Source: an uncultured Rikenellaceae bacterium (lineage in GTDB: Bacteria > Bacteroidota > Bacteroidia > Bacteroidales > Rikenellaceae). From it: 64,000 bases of DNA. Below, piece after piece: positions 26,593 through 36,226 of the stretch (position 1 is the first letter of the stretch; each line of letters starts with the position of its first letter). A program made the position numbers and the translations under genes. The stretch is taken from assembly GCA_910577285.1 (NCBI GenBank), contig CAJTLO010000001.1:17095-81094 (forward strand), in the 5' to 3' direction. The notes beneath the pieces are model-generated. The model had not been told where the DNA came from. It saw only the letters and a list, made by a program, of their open reading frames with translations, and searched no databases.

Positions 26593-26623
26593 TTGCGTGT
26601 GTGCTCTCCTTTTTTTATTTTTG
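26593..26623 (+). promoter_or_regulatory. Promoter of the purF-purM-purN run
   Basis: TTG at 26593-26595, a 20-bp spacer and TATTTTTG at 26616-26623 match the Bacteroidota consensus. Transcription would start near 26630, about 66 bases before purF. Confidence 0.72.
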
Positions 26624-26695
26624 ACGGATATATGGCGTACGGTCCGCCGCATGAGGCGGGGCCGAGACGGTATTTTTATTTGGAGGACAATACAA

Positions 26696-28108
26696 ATGGC
26701 TAATTATCAGGACAGGCAGATCCATGAGGAGTGCGGCGTTTTCGGCGTTTTCGGCGTGGAGAAGGCCGCATCGCTCACCTATTACGGACTTCATTCGCTC
26801 CAGCATCGCGGACAGGAGGGGTGCGGCATCGTGAGCGTAGACAACCGTACGTTCCATCGGGTGAAAGGCGAGGGGCTCGTGACGGAGGTTTTCAACGAAG
26901 ACAACCTGCGCACGCTTACGGGCGACATGGCCATCGGCCATGTGCGCTATTCGACCACGGGCGGCGGGGGCATCGACAACGTCCAGCCGTTCATGTTCAT
27001 GCACAGCACGGGCGATTTCGCGCTGGCGCACAACGGCAACCTCGTCAACTCCGTGCAGTTGAAGACCTTCCTCGAGGAGCGCGGCAGCCTGTTCCACTCC
27101 ACGTCGGACAGCGAGATCTTCGCCCACCTCATCAAGAAGGAGACCGACAGCCGCGACCGCATTTTCCCCATTCTCGAAGCGTTGAACATGGTCGAGGGAG
27201 CTTTCGCGCTGCTCATCATGACGGCCAGCAAGATCTACGCCTGCCGCGATAAGCACGGGTTGCGTCCGCTTTCGATCGGGAAGCTCGGCGACGGCTATGT
27301 GGTCAGCAGCGAGACGTGCGCTTTCGAGGTGGTCGGTGCCGAGTTTGTCCGCGACGTGGCTCCGGGCGAGGTGGTGATCATCGACGTGAACGGCCTGCAG
27401 AGCGTGGACTACTCCAAATTCAAACACTACAACATGTGCGCCATGGAGTATGTCTACTTCGCCCGTCCCGACAGCGATATCGAGGGCACCAACGTGCACG
27501 CGTTCCGCAAGGAGACCGGGCGCATGCTCTACGAGGAGGCCCCGGTGGAGGCCGACATCGTGGTGGGCGTTCCCGATTCGAGCCTCAGCGCGGCCATCGG
27601 TTACAGCGAGGCGAGCGGCATTCCCTACGAAATGGGTCTTATCAAGAACAAATACGTGGGCCGTACCTTCATCCAGCCTTCGCAGGAGCTCCGGGAGAAG
27701 GGCGTGCGGATGAAACTCTCGCCGGTGCGGAGCATCGTCGAGGGCAAGAGGCTGGTGATCGTGGACGACTCCATCGTGCGGGGGACGACCTCGCGCCGTA
27801 TCGTGAAGATGCTCCGCCAGTCGGGTGCCAAGGAGATCCATATGCGCATCGCCAGTCCGGCCATCACCCATCCCTGTTTCTACGGGGTGGACATGTCCAC
27901 CTACGACGAACTGATATGTGCCCGGGAGAAGGATCTGGAAGCGGTGCGCAAGCTCATCGGAGCCGATTCGCTGGTGTGGCTCTCGCCCGAGGCGCTCTAC
28001 AAGGCGGCGGGCGGCCGTAACGAGTTGTGCATCGCCTGCTTCAACGGCCGTTATCCCACGGCCCTCTACCAGTCGATACACGATGTGAACAAGGATAAGA
28101 AATGTTGA
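26696..28108 (+). CDS. purF: Amidophosphoribosyltransferase
   Basis: The 470-residue enzyme makes phosphoribosylamine from PRPP and glutamine, the committed purine step. The N-terminal nucleophile is Cys13 in HEECGVFGVF, so a 12-residue propeptide must be removed, as in the B. subtilis-type enzyme. The PRPP motif LVIVDDSIVRGTTSRRI is intact. C-terminal cysteines are present in ELCIACFNGRYP, consistent with the iron-sulfur class. I choose the ATG at 26696 because it gives the correct propeptide length and follows GGAGG. Confidence 0.96.
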   Translation: MANYQDRQIHEECGVFGVFGVEKAASLTYYGLHSLQHRGQEGCGIVSVDNRTFHRVKGEGLVTEVFNEDNLRTLTGDMAIGHVRYSTTGGGGIDNVQPFMFMHSTGDFALAHNGNLVNSVQLKTFLEERGSLFHSTSDSEIFAHLIKKETDSRDRIFPILEALNMVEGAFALLIMTASKIYACRDKHGLRPLSIGKLGDGYVVSSETCAFEVVGAEFVRDVAPGEVVIIDVNGLQSVDYSKFKHYNMCAMEYVYFARPDSDIEGTNVHAFRKETGRMLYEEAPVEADIVVGVPDSSLSAAIGYSEASGIPYEMGLIKNKYVGRTFIQPSQELREKGVRMKLSPVRSIVEGKRLVIVDDSIVRGTTSRRIVKMLRQSGAKEIHMRIASPAITHPCFYGVDMSTYDELICAREKDLEAVRKLIGADSLVWLSPEALYKAAGGRNELCIACFNGRYPTALYQSIHDVNKDKKC

Positions 28109-28132
28109 TAACATACGAAAAACGAGATATTT

Positions 28133-29158
28133 ATGGCAAAGAGTTATGAAGAGGCCGGCGTGAACCTCGAAGCGGGCTACGAAGGGGTGAGGCGTATTAA
28201 GAAACACGTCGCATCCACGGCGCGTACCGGCGTGATGGGCAACATAGGTGCGTTCGGCGGCATGTTCGACCTTTCCAAACTCGGAGTGGCCGAACCGGTG
28301 CTCGTGAGCGGGACGGACGGCGTGGGTACCAAGCTGAAGATCGCCATCGAGATGGACCGGCACGATACCATCGGAATCGATGCCGTGGCCATGTGTGTGA
28401 ACGACGTGCTCGCACAGGGGGCCGAGCCCATCTTCTTCCTCGACTACATCGCGCTGGGCGTCAACGACCCGGTGAAGGTGGAGGCCATCGTAGCGGGTGT
28501 GGCCGACGGTTGCCGGCAGGCGGGATGCGCTCTCGTGGGCGGGGAGACCGCCGAGATGCCCGGTATGTATGCCGGCGACGACTACGACATCGCGGGCTTC
28601 ACCTGCGGTGTGGTGGACAAGTCGCGCCTGATCGACTGCTCGAAGGTGGCGGCCGGCGACGTGCTGGTGGGGATCGCCTCGAGCGGCGTGCACTCCAACG
28701 GTTTCAGCCTGGTGCGCAAGGTGGTTGCCGACAACGGTTTCCAGCTGGATAAGGTATATCCCGAACTGGGCGAACGCACGTTGGGCGAAGTGTTGCTGAC
28801 TCCCACGAAAATCTATGTGAAACAGGTGCTCGACGTGATCGCGCAGTGCGACGTGCACGGCATCAGCCACATCACGGGCGGCGGTTTCGACGAGAACATT
28901 CCCCGCATCCTGAAGGAGGGACAGGGCATAGAGGTGACGGAGGGTTCGTGGGAGATTCTTCCCGTATTCCGTTTCCTGGAGAAATACGGCCGGATCGCGC
29001 ACCGGGAGATGTTCAACATCTTCAACATGGGAATCGGTATGGTCATCGCGCTGCCCGAGGCGGATGCGGCGAAGGCCGTGGCGATACTCGAAGGGTATGG
29101 CGAACGGGCCTCGGTGATCGGTCGCGTTACCGACCGCGAAGGCGTGGAGATCAGGTAA
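28133..29158 (+). CDS. purM: Phosphoribosylformylglycinamidine cyclo-ligase (AIR synthase)
   Basis: The 341-residue enzyme closes the imidazole ring of AIR. It has the PurM-family SGTDGVGTKLKIA motif, then ALVGGETAEMPGMY and ITGGGFDENIPRIL. It starts 24 bp after purF, and purN begins directly after its stop codon, so the three form one unit. Confidence 0.97.
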   Translation: MAKSYEEAGVNLEAGYEGVRRIKKHVASTARTGVMGNIGAFGGMFDLSKLGVAEPVLVSGTDGVGTKLKIAIEMDRHDTIGIDAVAMCVNDVLAQGAEPIFFLDYIALGVNDPVKVEAIVAGVADGCRQAGCALVGGETAEMPGMYAGDDYDIAGFTCGVVDKSRLIDCSKVAAGDVLVGIASSGVHSNGFSLVRKVVADNGFQLDKVYPELGERTLGEVLLTPTKIYVKQVLDVIAQCDVHGISHITGGGFDENIPRILKEGQGIEVTEGSWEILPVFRFLEKYGRIAHREMFNIFNMGIGMVIALPEADAAKAVAILEGYGERASVIGRVTDREGVEIR

Positions 29159-29758
29159 ATGCTCAAGCAGAAGCGAATGGATACCCGACACAGACTCGCC
29201 GTATTCGCCAGCGGCAACGGCAGCAATTTCGAGGCGATCGCCGCGGCGTGCGCCGACGGACGCCTCGATGCGCAGGTGGTCCTGCTCGTGTGCGACCGAC
29301 CGGGAGCCTACGTATGTTCCCGGGCCGAGCGTCTGGGAGTGGAAACGTTTGTGTTCCGCCCCAAGGAGTATGCCTCGAAGGAGGCCTACGAGGCGGAGAT
29401 CGTGCGGATGCTCGACGAACGGGGAGTGGAGCTGGTCTGCCTGGCCGGATACATGCGCATCCTCTCCCGCGTGATGCTCGACGCCTACGGCGGACGGATC
29501 GTCAATATCCACCCGTCGCTGCTCCCGGCCTTCAAGGGGGCGCATGCCATTCGGGATGCGTTCGAGTACGGGGTGAAGGTGTACGGCGTGACGGTGCATT
29601 ACGTGAACGACGAGCTGGACGGCGGAAAGATCATCGCCCAGCGGGCTTTCGATTATACCGGTACCGATGCCGAGGAGTTGGAGGCGATGGTGCATGCGGT
29701 GGAACATCCGCTCTATGTGGAGGCGGTCGCCGGCCTGCTTGCTGCGGGAGACAGGTGA
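29159..29758 (+). CDS. purN: Phosphoribosylglycinamide formyltransferase (folate-dependent)
   Basis: The 199-residue enzyme formylates GAR with 10-formyl-tetrahydrofolate. It shows LAVFASGNGSNFEAI, the catalytic region GRIVNIHPSLLPAFKGAHA, and VTVHYVNDELDGGKII with the catalytic aspartate. The ATG abuts the purM stop codon; an in-frame ATG at 29177 would remove six weakly conserved residues. The cofactor supply links to folD at the end of this gene run. Confidence 0.96.
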   Translation: MLKQKRMDTRHRLAVFASGNGSNFEAIAAACADGRLDAQVVLLVCDRPGAYVCSRAERLGVETFVFRPKEYASKEAYEAEIVRMLDERGVELVCLAGYMRILSRVMLDAYGGRIVNIHPSLLPAFKGAHAIRDAFEYGVKVYGVTVHYVNDELDGGKIIAQRAFDYTGTDAEELEAMVHAVEHPLYVEAVAGLLAAGDR

Positions 29759-29866
29759 TCTTCCTCCGGAATTTTTGCCGCGGCGGGCGCTGCGGCCGTC
29801 TTATCCGTCCGGCGGGCGGAGGCGATAAACGAAAGGTTTGAAAACAATAAAAACGATAGACAGAAG

Positions 29867-31396
29867 ATGAGAGCACTTATCAGCGTCAGCGACAAGACGG
29901 GGGTCGTGGAGTTCGCGGACGGTTTGAGAAAACTGGGTTGGGAGATCATCGCCACGGGCGGAACCATGAAGCTGCTGCGCGAAGCGGGGCTGGAGGTGAT
30001 CAACATCAGCGACGTGACGGGTTTCCCGGAGATATGCGACGGTCGCGTGAAGACGCTTCACCCGAAGGTACACGGCGGCCTGTTGGGGCGTCGCGACCTG
30101 CCCTCGCACCTGGAGGCGCTCCGGGAGAACGGCATCGAGTTTATCGACATGGTGTGCGTGAACCTCTATCCTTTCCGCCAGACGATCGCCAAAGAGGGCG
30201 TATCGATGGAGGATGCGATAGAGAACATCGACATAGGCGGTCCGTCGATGCTCCGCAGTGCGGCCAAGAACTACCGCGACGTGACGGTGGTGTGCGATCC
30301 GCAGGATTACGCACAGGTGCTCGACGAAATTCGCGGAGAGGGCAATACGCGGCCCGAAACGAGGCTCGTGCTCTCGGCCAAGGCATTTACCCACACCGCG
30401 CAGTACGACTCCTGCATCGCCACCTACCTGCGGGAGAAGGCCGGCCTGCCGGAGAAGCTCTTCCTGGATTTCGACATCGTGCAGACGTTGCGTTACGGCG
30501 AAAACCCTCATCAGGAAGCGAAGTTCTACCGCGGGGCCGAACCGGTGCCCTTCTCGCTGGCATTCGCCCGTCAGCTCAACGGCAAGGAGCTTTCCTATAA
30601 CAACATACAGGACGCCAATGCGGCGCTCAACATCGTGCGCGAGTTCGATGCCCCCTTCTGCGTGGGGCTCAAGCACATGAATCCGTGCGGGGCGGCCGTG
30701 GGCGCTACCGTCGGCGAGGCGTGGCGCAAAGCCTACGAGGCCGACAAGGTGAGCATCTACGGGGGCATCGTGGCGGTGAACCGTGAAGTGGATGCGGCGA
30801 CGGCCCTGGCCATGAAGCCCGTCTTCCTGGAGATTATCATCGCCCCCTCGTTCTCGGAGGAGGCGCTCGAGATATTGACCAAAAAGAAGAACCTGCGTCT
30901 GCTGGAAGTGGACATGCGGCGTACCGGCGGCCGTGAACGGCAGTTGGTGAGCGTGAACGGCGGCCTGCTCGCGCAGGATCTGGATACGGATACCTGCACC
31001 GTGACCGCGGAGATGGCGGTCACCGAACGTCGTCCGGCTGCGGCGCAGCTCGCCGACATGGATTTCGCATGGCGTATCGTGAAACATGTGAAGTCCAACG
31101 CCATCGTGGTGGTGAAGGATGGGTGCACGGCCGGTATCGGTGCCGGTCAGATGAACCGTGTGGGATCGGCGGAGATCGCTCTGCGGGAAGCCCGCGAGAA
31201 GGGACTCACCGAAGGGCTCGTGCTCGCGTCGGACGGCTTCCTGCCCTTCGACGATACGGTGACGCTGGCGGCCGGTTACGGCGTGTCGGCCATCGTGCAG
31301 CCCGGCGGCAGCATCCATGACGAGGATTCCGTCGTGAAGGCCGACGAGCTCGGCATCGCCATGGTGTTTACCGGCGAACGTCATTTCAAACATTGA
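29867..31396 (+). CDS. purH: Bifunctional AICAR transformylase / IMP cyclohydrolase
   Basis: The 509-residue protein carries out the last two steps to IMP. The N-terminal cyclohydrolase domain starts RALISVSDKTGVVEFADGL and contains FPEICDGRVKTLHPKVHGG. The transformylase domain includes FCVGLKHMNPCGAAVG and, near the end, DGFLPFDDTVTLAA. It uses 10-formyl-tetrahydrofolate, as PurN does. It is 108 bp downstream of purN on the same strand. Confidence 0.97.
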   Translation: MRALISVSDKTGVVEFADGLRKLGWEIIATGGTMKLLREAGLEVINISDVTGFPEICDGRVKTLHPKVHGGLLGRRDLPSHLEALRENGIEFIDMVCVNLYPFRQTIAKEGVSMEDAIENIDIGGPSMLRSAAKNYRDVTVVCDPQDYAQVLDEIRGEGNTRPETRLVLSAKAFTHTAQYDSCIATYLREKAGLPEKLFLDFDIVQTLRYGENPHQEAKFYRGAEPVPFSLAFARQLNGKELSYNNIQDANAALNIVREFDAPFCVGLKHMNPCGAAVGATVGEAWRKAYEADKVSIYGGIVAVNREVDAATALAMKPVFLEIIIAPSFSEEALEILTKKKNLRLLEVDMRRTGGRERQLVSVNGGLLAQDLDTDTCTVTAEMAVTERRPAAAQLADMDFAWRIVKHVKSNAIVVVKDGCTAGIGAGQMNRVGSAEIALREAREKGLTEGLVLASDGFLPFDDTVTLAAGYGVSAIVQPGGSIHDEDSVVKADELGIAMVFTGERHFKH

Positions 31397-31475
31397 CGCC
31401 CGTCGGACCTCCGGGAGAAACCGTTGTGGTTTCCGGAGGACGTCGTTTTATGGAACCGAAAGAGAAAAGAGAGAG

Positions 31476-32735
31476 ATGAAAGTACTTGTTGTAGGGGGCG
31501 GCGGCCGTTGCCATGCGATCGTGGATGCGCTGCGTCGTTCGCCGAAAGTGGAAAAGATATATTGTGCGCCGGGCAATGCCGGGATAGCGGAGATGGCGGA
31601 GAATGTGCCGCTCAAGGATACCGACGTGCAGGGATTGCTGGCGTTCGCACAGGATAAGGGCGTAGACTTGACGGTGGTCGGGCCGGAGGTGGCCCTGCAG
31701 GCCGGGATCGTGGACGAGTTCCGTCTTCGGGGGCTCCGTATCTTCGGACCTACGGCGGCGGCGGCCCGTATCGAAACGAGCAAGGAGTTCGCCAAGGAGC
31801 TCATGATGCGCCACGGCATCCCTACGGCCGCTTACCGTCCGTTCGACGACTACCGTGCGGCGATGGAGTATGTGGCTTCGAGGCCGTTGCCTGCGGTGCT
31901 CAAATACGACGGCCTCGCGGCCGGAAAAGGGGTGGTGATCGCCCGTAGCATGGAGGAGGCCGAAGCGGCCCTGCGCGACATGCTGCTCGACGATCGCTTC
32001 GGCCACGGTCGGGTGATCGTGGAGGATTACCTCGAAGGGCCCGAGTTCTCGTTCATGTGTTTCGTATCGGGGTCCCAGGTGTGGCCCATGCCGCTGGCGC
32101 AGGACCATAAGCGGGCCTACGACGGCGACCAAGGGCCCAATACGGGCGGTATGGGTGCCTATTCGCCCGTGCCTTTCGTCAGCGAGGAGGAGCGCCGGTT
32201 CGCCCTGAACGAAATCATGAAGAAGACGGCTGCTGCGTTGGTACTCGAAGGGCTTCCTTTCACGGGTGTCCTGTACGGCGGCCTGATGAAGACGAAGGAG
32301 GGGATCAAGGTGATCGAGTTCAATGCGCGTTTCGGCGATCCCGAAACGGAGGTGGTGCTGCCGCGGCTCAAGAGCGACATATACGATATCTTCGCAGGGG
32401 TGGCCGAAGGGCGGCAACTGGAGGAACCCGTGTGGGACGAGCGTGCCGCACTGGGCATCGTGATGGCCTCCGAGGGGTATCCGGGAGCCTGCGGGAAGGG
32501 ATTTCCCATCCGGGGGCTCGATACGATAGACGATCCCGATATTCGTGTCTACCACATGGGCACGGCGGCGTCCGAGGGCGGGGTGGTTACTGCCGGCGGT
32601 CGGGTGCTGATCGTGGTGGGCCGCGGCGAGACGCTGGCCTCCGCACGCCTGAAGGCCGTCGAGGGTGTCGGCCGGGTGGAGTGCGACAAACTCTTTTACC
32701 GGAAAGATATCGGTGCTGCGGCTCTGGAGTTCTGA
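31476..32735 (+). CDS. purD: Phosphoribosylamine-glycine ligase (GAR synthetase)
   Basis: The 419-residue ATP-grasp enzyme joins phosphoribosylamine and glycine. It begins KVLVVGGGGRCHAIVDAL, where many homologues have GGREHA; here GRCHA replaces it. ATP-grasp motifs follow (VLKYDGLAAGKGVVIA, RFGDPETEVVLPRL). Its start is preceded by an intercistronic hairpin around 31408-31439 with a 3-base bulge. It is the ninth purine gene in the run. Confidence 0.95.
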   Translation: MKVLVVGGGGRCHAIVDALRRSPKVEKIYCAPGNAGIAEMAENVPLKDTDVQGLLAFAQDKGVDLTVVGPEVALQAGIVDEFRLRGLRIFGPTAAAARIETSKEFAKELMMRHGIPTAAYRPFDDYRAAMEYVASRPLPAVLKYDGLAAGKGVVIARSMEEAEAALRDMLLDDRFGHGRVIVEDYLEGPEFSFMCFVSGSQVWPMPLAQDHKRAYDGDQGPNTGGMGAYSPVPFVSEEERRFALNEIMKKTAAALVLEGLPFTGVLYGGLMKTKEGIKVIEFNARFGDPETEVVLPRLKSDIYDIFAGVAEGRQLEEPVWDERAALGIVMASEGYPGACGKGFPIRGLDTIDDPDIRVYHMGTAASEGGVVTAGGRVLIVVGRGETLASARLKAVEGVGRVECDKLFYRKDIGAAALEF

Positions 32736-32846
32736 GGGAGGCGTACCGTACAGGGAGCACGGGTTGTCCGGTGCATGCGGGGCAGCGTGCGGATTGGATT
32801 GATGAACGTCATTGCAATGGCGGAAGAAATAAATTGAGAAGCGATT

Positions 32847-33707
32847 ATGGTAATAAGCGGGAAAGAAATTTCGATGGAGATGAAGCGGCAGATGGTCGCC
32901 AGGGTGAAGGATCTCGAACAGCAATACGGCAGGGTGCCGCATCTGGTGGTGGTACTCGTCGGCGACGACGCCGGCAGCGTTTCCTATGTGGCGGGCAAGG
33001 CGAAAGCGGCCGATGAGATAGGGATACGGAATACCACCATCCGCAGGCCCGAAACGATCAGCGAGGCGGAGATGCTGGCGCTGATAGAGGAGCTGAACGT
33101 CGACAGCGACGTGGACGGTATTCTCGTCCAGTTGCCTTTGCCGAAACACATCGACTCCGACAAGGTCATCGCCGCCATAGACCGCGGCAAGGATGTGGAC
33201 GGTTTCCATCCGCTCAACGTAGCCTCCCTCTGGCTCAAACAGGAGTGTCTGCTGCCCTGTACGCCGAAGGGCATCATCCGGTTGCTGAAGCGGACCGGAA
33301 CGGAGATAGCCGGAAAACGTGCGGTGGTCATCGGACGCAGCAACATCGTGGGGCTGCCGGTGGCCAAGCTGCTGCTCGACGAGAACGCGACGGTGACCAT
33401 AGCCCACAGCCGGACGAAAGACCTGGCCGAGGTGACGCGTCAGGCCGACATCCTCGTGGTAGCTATCGGTCGGCCGAAGTTCGTGACGGCCGATATGGTG
33501 AAGCCGGGCGCCGTGGTGATCGACGTCGGGGTGAACCGCGATCCGGATACGGGCAAGCTCTGCGGCGACGTCGATTTCGATGCCTGCGAGCCCCTGGTCG
33601 GCCAGATTACGAAAGTCCCCGGCGGGGTAGGGCCCATGACCATTACCATCCTCATGGAGAATACGATCGAGGCTTTCGAGCGTCGTGCGGCACGGGGCCG
33701 GAAGTGA
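32847..33707 (+). CDS. folD: Methylenetetrahydrofolate dehydrogenase / methenyltetrahydrofolate cyclohydrolase
   Basis: The 286-residue bifunctional enzyme makes 10-formyl-tetrahydrofolate, the one-carbon donor needed by PurN and PurH. It shows the family motif VGDDAGSVSYVAGKAKA with the catalytic lysine region (consensus usually VGxxxAS), DGILVQLPLPKHID, the NAD(P) site VIGRSNIVGLPVA, and the C-terminal VPGGVGPMTITILMENT. It is last in the purine block and followed by a strong terminator. Confidence 0.97.
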   Translation: MVISGKEISMEMKRQMVARVKDLEQQYGRVPHLVVVLVGDDAGSVSYVAGKAKAADEIGIRNTTIRRPETISEAEMLALIEELNVDSDVDGILVQLPLPKHIDSDKVIAAIDRGKDVDGFHPLNVASLWLKQECLLPCTPKGIIRLLKRTGTEIAGKRAVVIGRSNIVGLPVAKLLLDENATVTIAHSRTKDLAEVTRQADILVVAIGRPKFVTADMVKPGAVVIDVGVNRDPDTGKLCGDVDFDACEPLVGQITKVPGGVGPMTITILMENTIEAFERRAARGRK

Positions 33708-33726
33708 TATTTTCCCGAAGGATTTG

Positions 33727-33767
33727 CGAACGGACCGCACGCGAGACGCGTGCGGTCCGTTCGTTTT
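33727..33767 (+). terminator. Terminator of the purine-folD block
   Basis: A perfect 17-bp stem (33727-33743 with 33747-33763, loop AGA) is followed by TTTT, 20 bp after the folD stop. Confidence 0.92.
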
Positions 33768-33923
33768 GGGGGCTCCGCTGCTGTCCCGGCGGGCGGGAGG
33801 TATCGCAAATAGGGGGATGATTTTTCCTATCTGTTTTTGATTTGAAAAAAAGAGGTATCTTTGCGCCGTTTTAACGATTAAATTCGACTAACCGCGCGGT
33901 CGCGCAAACTTAAACTTAGATTT

Positions 33924-35591
33924 ATGGAGTGGTTCAGGGAGCTTATCTTCGGAACGGGGATAGCTCATTCGATTCTGCTGCTGGCTCTTGTGATCGCCGT
34001 CGGAGCGGCGTTGGCGAAGGTCAAGATAGCCGGCGTATCTTTGGGCATGACGTGGATTCTCTTCGTGGGTATCCTCGCCAGTCATTTCGGCCTGGTGGTC
34101 AATCCGGTGGTGCTGAGCTTCATCAAGGATTTCGGCCTCATTGTCTTCATCTTCGCGGTGGGCATGCAGGTGGGCCCGAGTTTTTTCTCTTCGTTCCGGA
34201 AAGGCGGTTTGAAACTCAACGGCTTTGCGGTGTTGGGCGTTGCCCTGAGCGTGAGCGTCGCCCTTATTTTGTGGAAGGTGACGGACGTGAAGCTCCCGAC
34301 GATGATCGGTATCCTCTGCGGTGCCGTGACCAATACCCCCGGTCTGGGTGCGGCACAGGAGGCCTATCACGATGCGTCGGGCATCAGCGATCCCTCTATT
34401 TCCATGGGATATGCGGTGGCCTATCCGCTCGGCGTTATCGGCATCATCCTCTCCATGATCCTGCTCCGTGCGATTTTCCGCGTCAACATAGAGGCCGAGA
34501 ACAAACGGCTTGAAGAGGCGCGGCGCGACGATCCCTCCGCAACGAATACCGTTTCGGTGAAGGTGACCAATCCGGTCTTCTCCGGTAAGAAGATCGTCGA
34601 TATGAAGAAACTCTGCACCAACCGGTTCGTCATTTCGCGTATCATGCATCCCGACGGAACGGTGGATATTGCCGCCGGTCATTCGGTCATCAACCTGGGC
34701 GATCACCTTCTGTTGGTGGTTTCGGCCAAGGATTCGGCCCGCGTGGTGTCGTTCATCGGCGAAGAGGTGACGATCGACGACGACAAATGGCGTGAGGATA
34801 ACCAGAAGTACGTTTCGCGTCGTATCGTGATTACCAAACCGCAGATCAACGGTCGCTATCTGGGCGATCTGAAGTTGCGGAATAACTTCGGCGTCAACGT
34901 CGTGCGTGTCAACCGTGCGGGTATCGACCTCGCGGCAAAGGCGAATCTTCAGCTTCAGATGGGCGACCGGCTCACGGTCGTGGGCGAGGAGGCGGCCCTG
35001 CACGATGTGGCCAACATGCTCGGCAATCAGCTCAAACGACTCCGTCACCCCAATATCATCCCGATATTCGTCTGCCTGTTGCTCGGTGCGCTGCTCGGCA
35101 GCATTCCTTTCTATTTCGGTAACATTCCTCAGCCGGTCAAACTCGGTCTGGCGGGCGGTACGCTCGTGGTAGCGATTCTTGTGGGACGGTTCGGCCCGAA
35201 GATCCGTATGATCACCTATACTACCGTCAGTGCCAACCTCATGTTGCGTGAGATCGGTATCGCCATGTTCCTTGCGGCGGTAGGGCTCGGTGCCGGTGAG
35301 GGCTTCGTGGAGACGATCGTCAACGGCGGTTGGAAATGGATCGGCTACGGTTTCATCATTACCGTGGTGCCTCTGCTCATTACCGGATTCATCGCACACA
35401 AGTGGGGCAAGGTGGACTTCTTTACGTTGATGGGTATGATGGCCGGCGGTACGACCGATCCGCCCGCCCTTGCGTTCGCCAACAGTATCTCCCCCAACGA
35501 CCTTCCGGCCGTGGGATATACGACGGTCTATCCGTTGACCATGTTCCTGCGAATCATCTCGGCCCAGATGTTGATTCTGCTTGCCGTGTAG
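33924..35591 (+). CDS. AspT/YidE/YbjL-family transporter with two TrkA-C domains
   Basis: The 555-residue membrane protein has two hydrophobic halves flanking two cytoplasmic RCK-C/TrkA-C domains (about residues 200-375). The duplicated AspT-YidE-YbjL motif is visible as TNTPGLGAAQEAYHD in the first half and as MMAGGTTDPPALAFANS in the second. Relatives include the aspartate:alanine exchanger AspT, but most members have unknown substrates. TATCTTTG at 33856-33863 is a likely -7 element; the upstream -33 is weak. It is a single-gene unit between two strong terminators. Confidence 0.9.
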   Translation: MEWFRELIFGTGIAHSILLLALVIAVGAALAKVKIAGVSLGMTWILFVGILASHFGLVVNPVVLSFIKDFGLIVFIFAVGMQVGPSFFSSFRKGGLKLNGFAVLGVALSVSVALILWKVTDVKLPTMIGILCGAVTNTPGLGAAQEAYHDASGISDPSISMGYAVAYPLGVIGIILSMILLRAIFRVNIEAENKRLEEARRDDPSATNTVSVKVTNPVFSGKKIVDMKKLCTNRFVISRIMHPDGTVDIAAGHSVINLGDHLLLVVSAKDSARVVSFIGEEVTIDDDKWREDNQKYVSRRIVITKPQINGRYLGDLKLRNNFGVNVVRVNRAGIDLAAKANLQLQMGDRLTVVGEEAALHDVANMLGNQLKRLRHPNIIPIFVCLLLGALLGSIPFYFGNIPQPVKLGLAGGTLVVAILVGRFGPKIRMITYTTVSANLMLREIGIAMFLAAVGLGAGEGFVETIVNGGWKWIGYGFIITVVPLLITGFIAHKWGKVDFFTLMGMMAGGTTDPPALAFANSISPNDLPAVGYTTVYPLTMFLRIISAQMLILLAV

Positions 35592-35618
35592 CGCGGGGCT
35601 GTGGTGAGAAAGACTTTG

Positions 35619-35654
35619 CGGGGCTGTACCGATCGGTACAGCCCCGTTTTTTTT
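35619..35654 (+). terminator. Terminator of the transporter gene
   Basis: A 28-bp perfect palindrome (CGGGGCTGTACCGA and its complement) is followed by eight Ts. The following stretch to 35880 contains nothing that I recognise. Confidence 0.93.
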
Positions 35655-35882
35655 GTGCCGCTATCGGCTCCCGGTACCTTTCGGCCGGGCTGCCACCTGC
35701 GCCGATGCCCGTTTCGTGCAAGACTTCTTACCTCGTCCCGGAGGGGGCTGAAGTTCGTGCCGGGAGGTGCGGAACTTGGGAATGGAAGCGACAGGCTGCT
35801 TTCGCCTGAGTTGGCAAGACGACGAATCTGTCTTAAGAGTATGCCGGAGGTCCGAGCCTTTCCTGTAGAGAACAGTCACAGA

Positions 35883-35911
35883 AAAAGGCTGTCCCGCAAA
35901 GGACAGCCTTT
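35883..35911 (-). terminator. Terminator of the histone H1-like gene
   Basis: An 11-bp stem (35884-35894 with 35901-35911, loop CGCAAA) lies 27 bp downstream of the minus-strand stop codon. It ends on the minus strand in a short T-tract. Confidence 0.8.
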
Positions 35912-35937
35912 CGTCAGGCGAAATACCTACCTGTTGT

Positions 35938-36111
35938 TTATTTGGAAGCCTCTACCGATTCTTTCCTGAACTCTTTCATGAGTTTGGTGATCTCCAGAGC
36001 GGCTTTGCGAGCACGCGTACCGGCAGCCTTGTTGTTCTTCGTTACCTGAAGATTGGCATTCGTCTGGAAGATTTCGATCTGTTCGTTGATTTTGTCTACT
36101 AATGTCTGCAT
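35938..36111 (-). CDS. Histone H1-like (Hc1-type) DNA-associated protein
   Basis: This 57-codon gene encodes a lysine/arginine-rich helical protein: MQTLVDKINEQIEIF at the start, then NNKAAGTRARKAALEI and ending EFRKESVEASK. It matches the small Hc1-type histone H1-like proteins widespread in Bacteroidota (the GxRARKxxLEL core and the KEFRKxSVEASK tail). These are thought to bind DNA and help compact the nucleoid. It has its own promoter (36154-36183) and terminator, so it is an independent unit. Confidence 0.9.
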   Translation of the reverse strand: MQTLVDKINEQIEIFQTNANLQVTKNNKAAGTRARKAALEITKLMKEFRKESVEASK

Positions 36112-36153
36112 AGCTATCGTGATTAATAAATTAGGTTAAACACTTCCCTTCTA

Positions 36154-36183
36154 CAAAGTTATATAAAAAAACGGTTTCTCCAA
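36154..36183 (-). promoter_or_regulatory. Promoter of the histone H1-like gene
   Basis: On the minus strand, TTG (36183-36181), a 19-bp spacer and TAACTTTG (36161-36154) match the Bacteroidota consensus, giving a leader of about 36 bases. Confidence 0.75.
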
Positions 36184-36226
36184 GACGGACGACTTTTTTG
36201 CATTCCGGCAAAAGGGTATTTACGTT

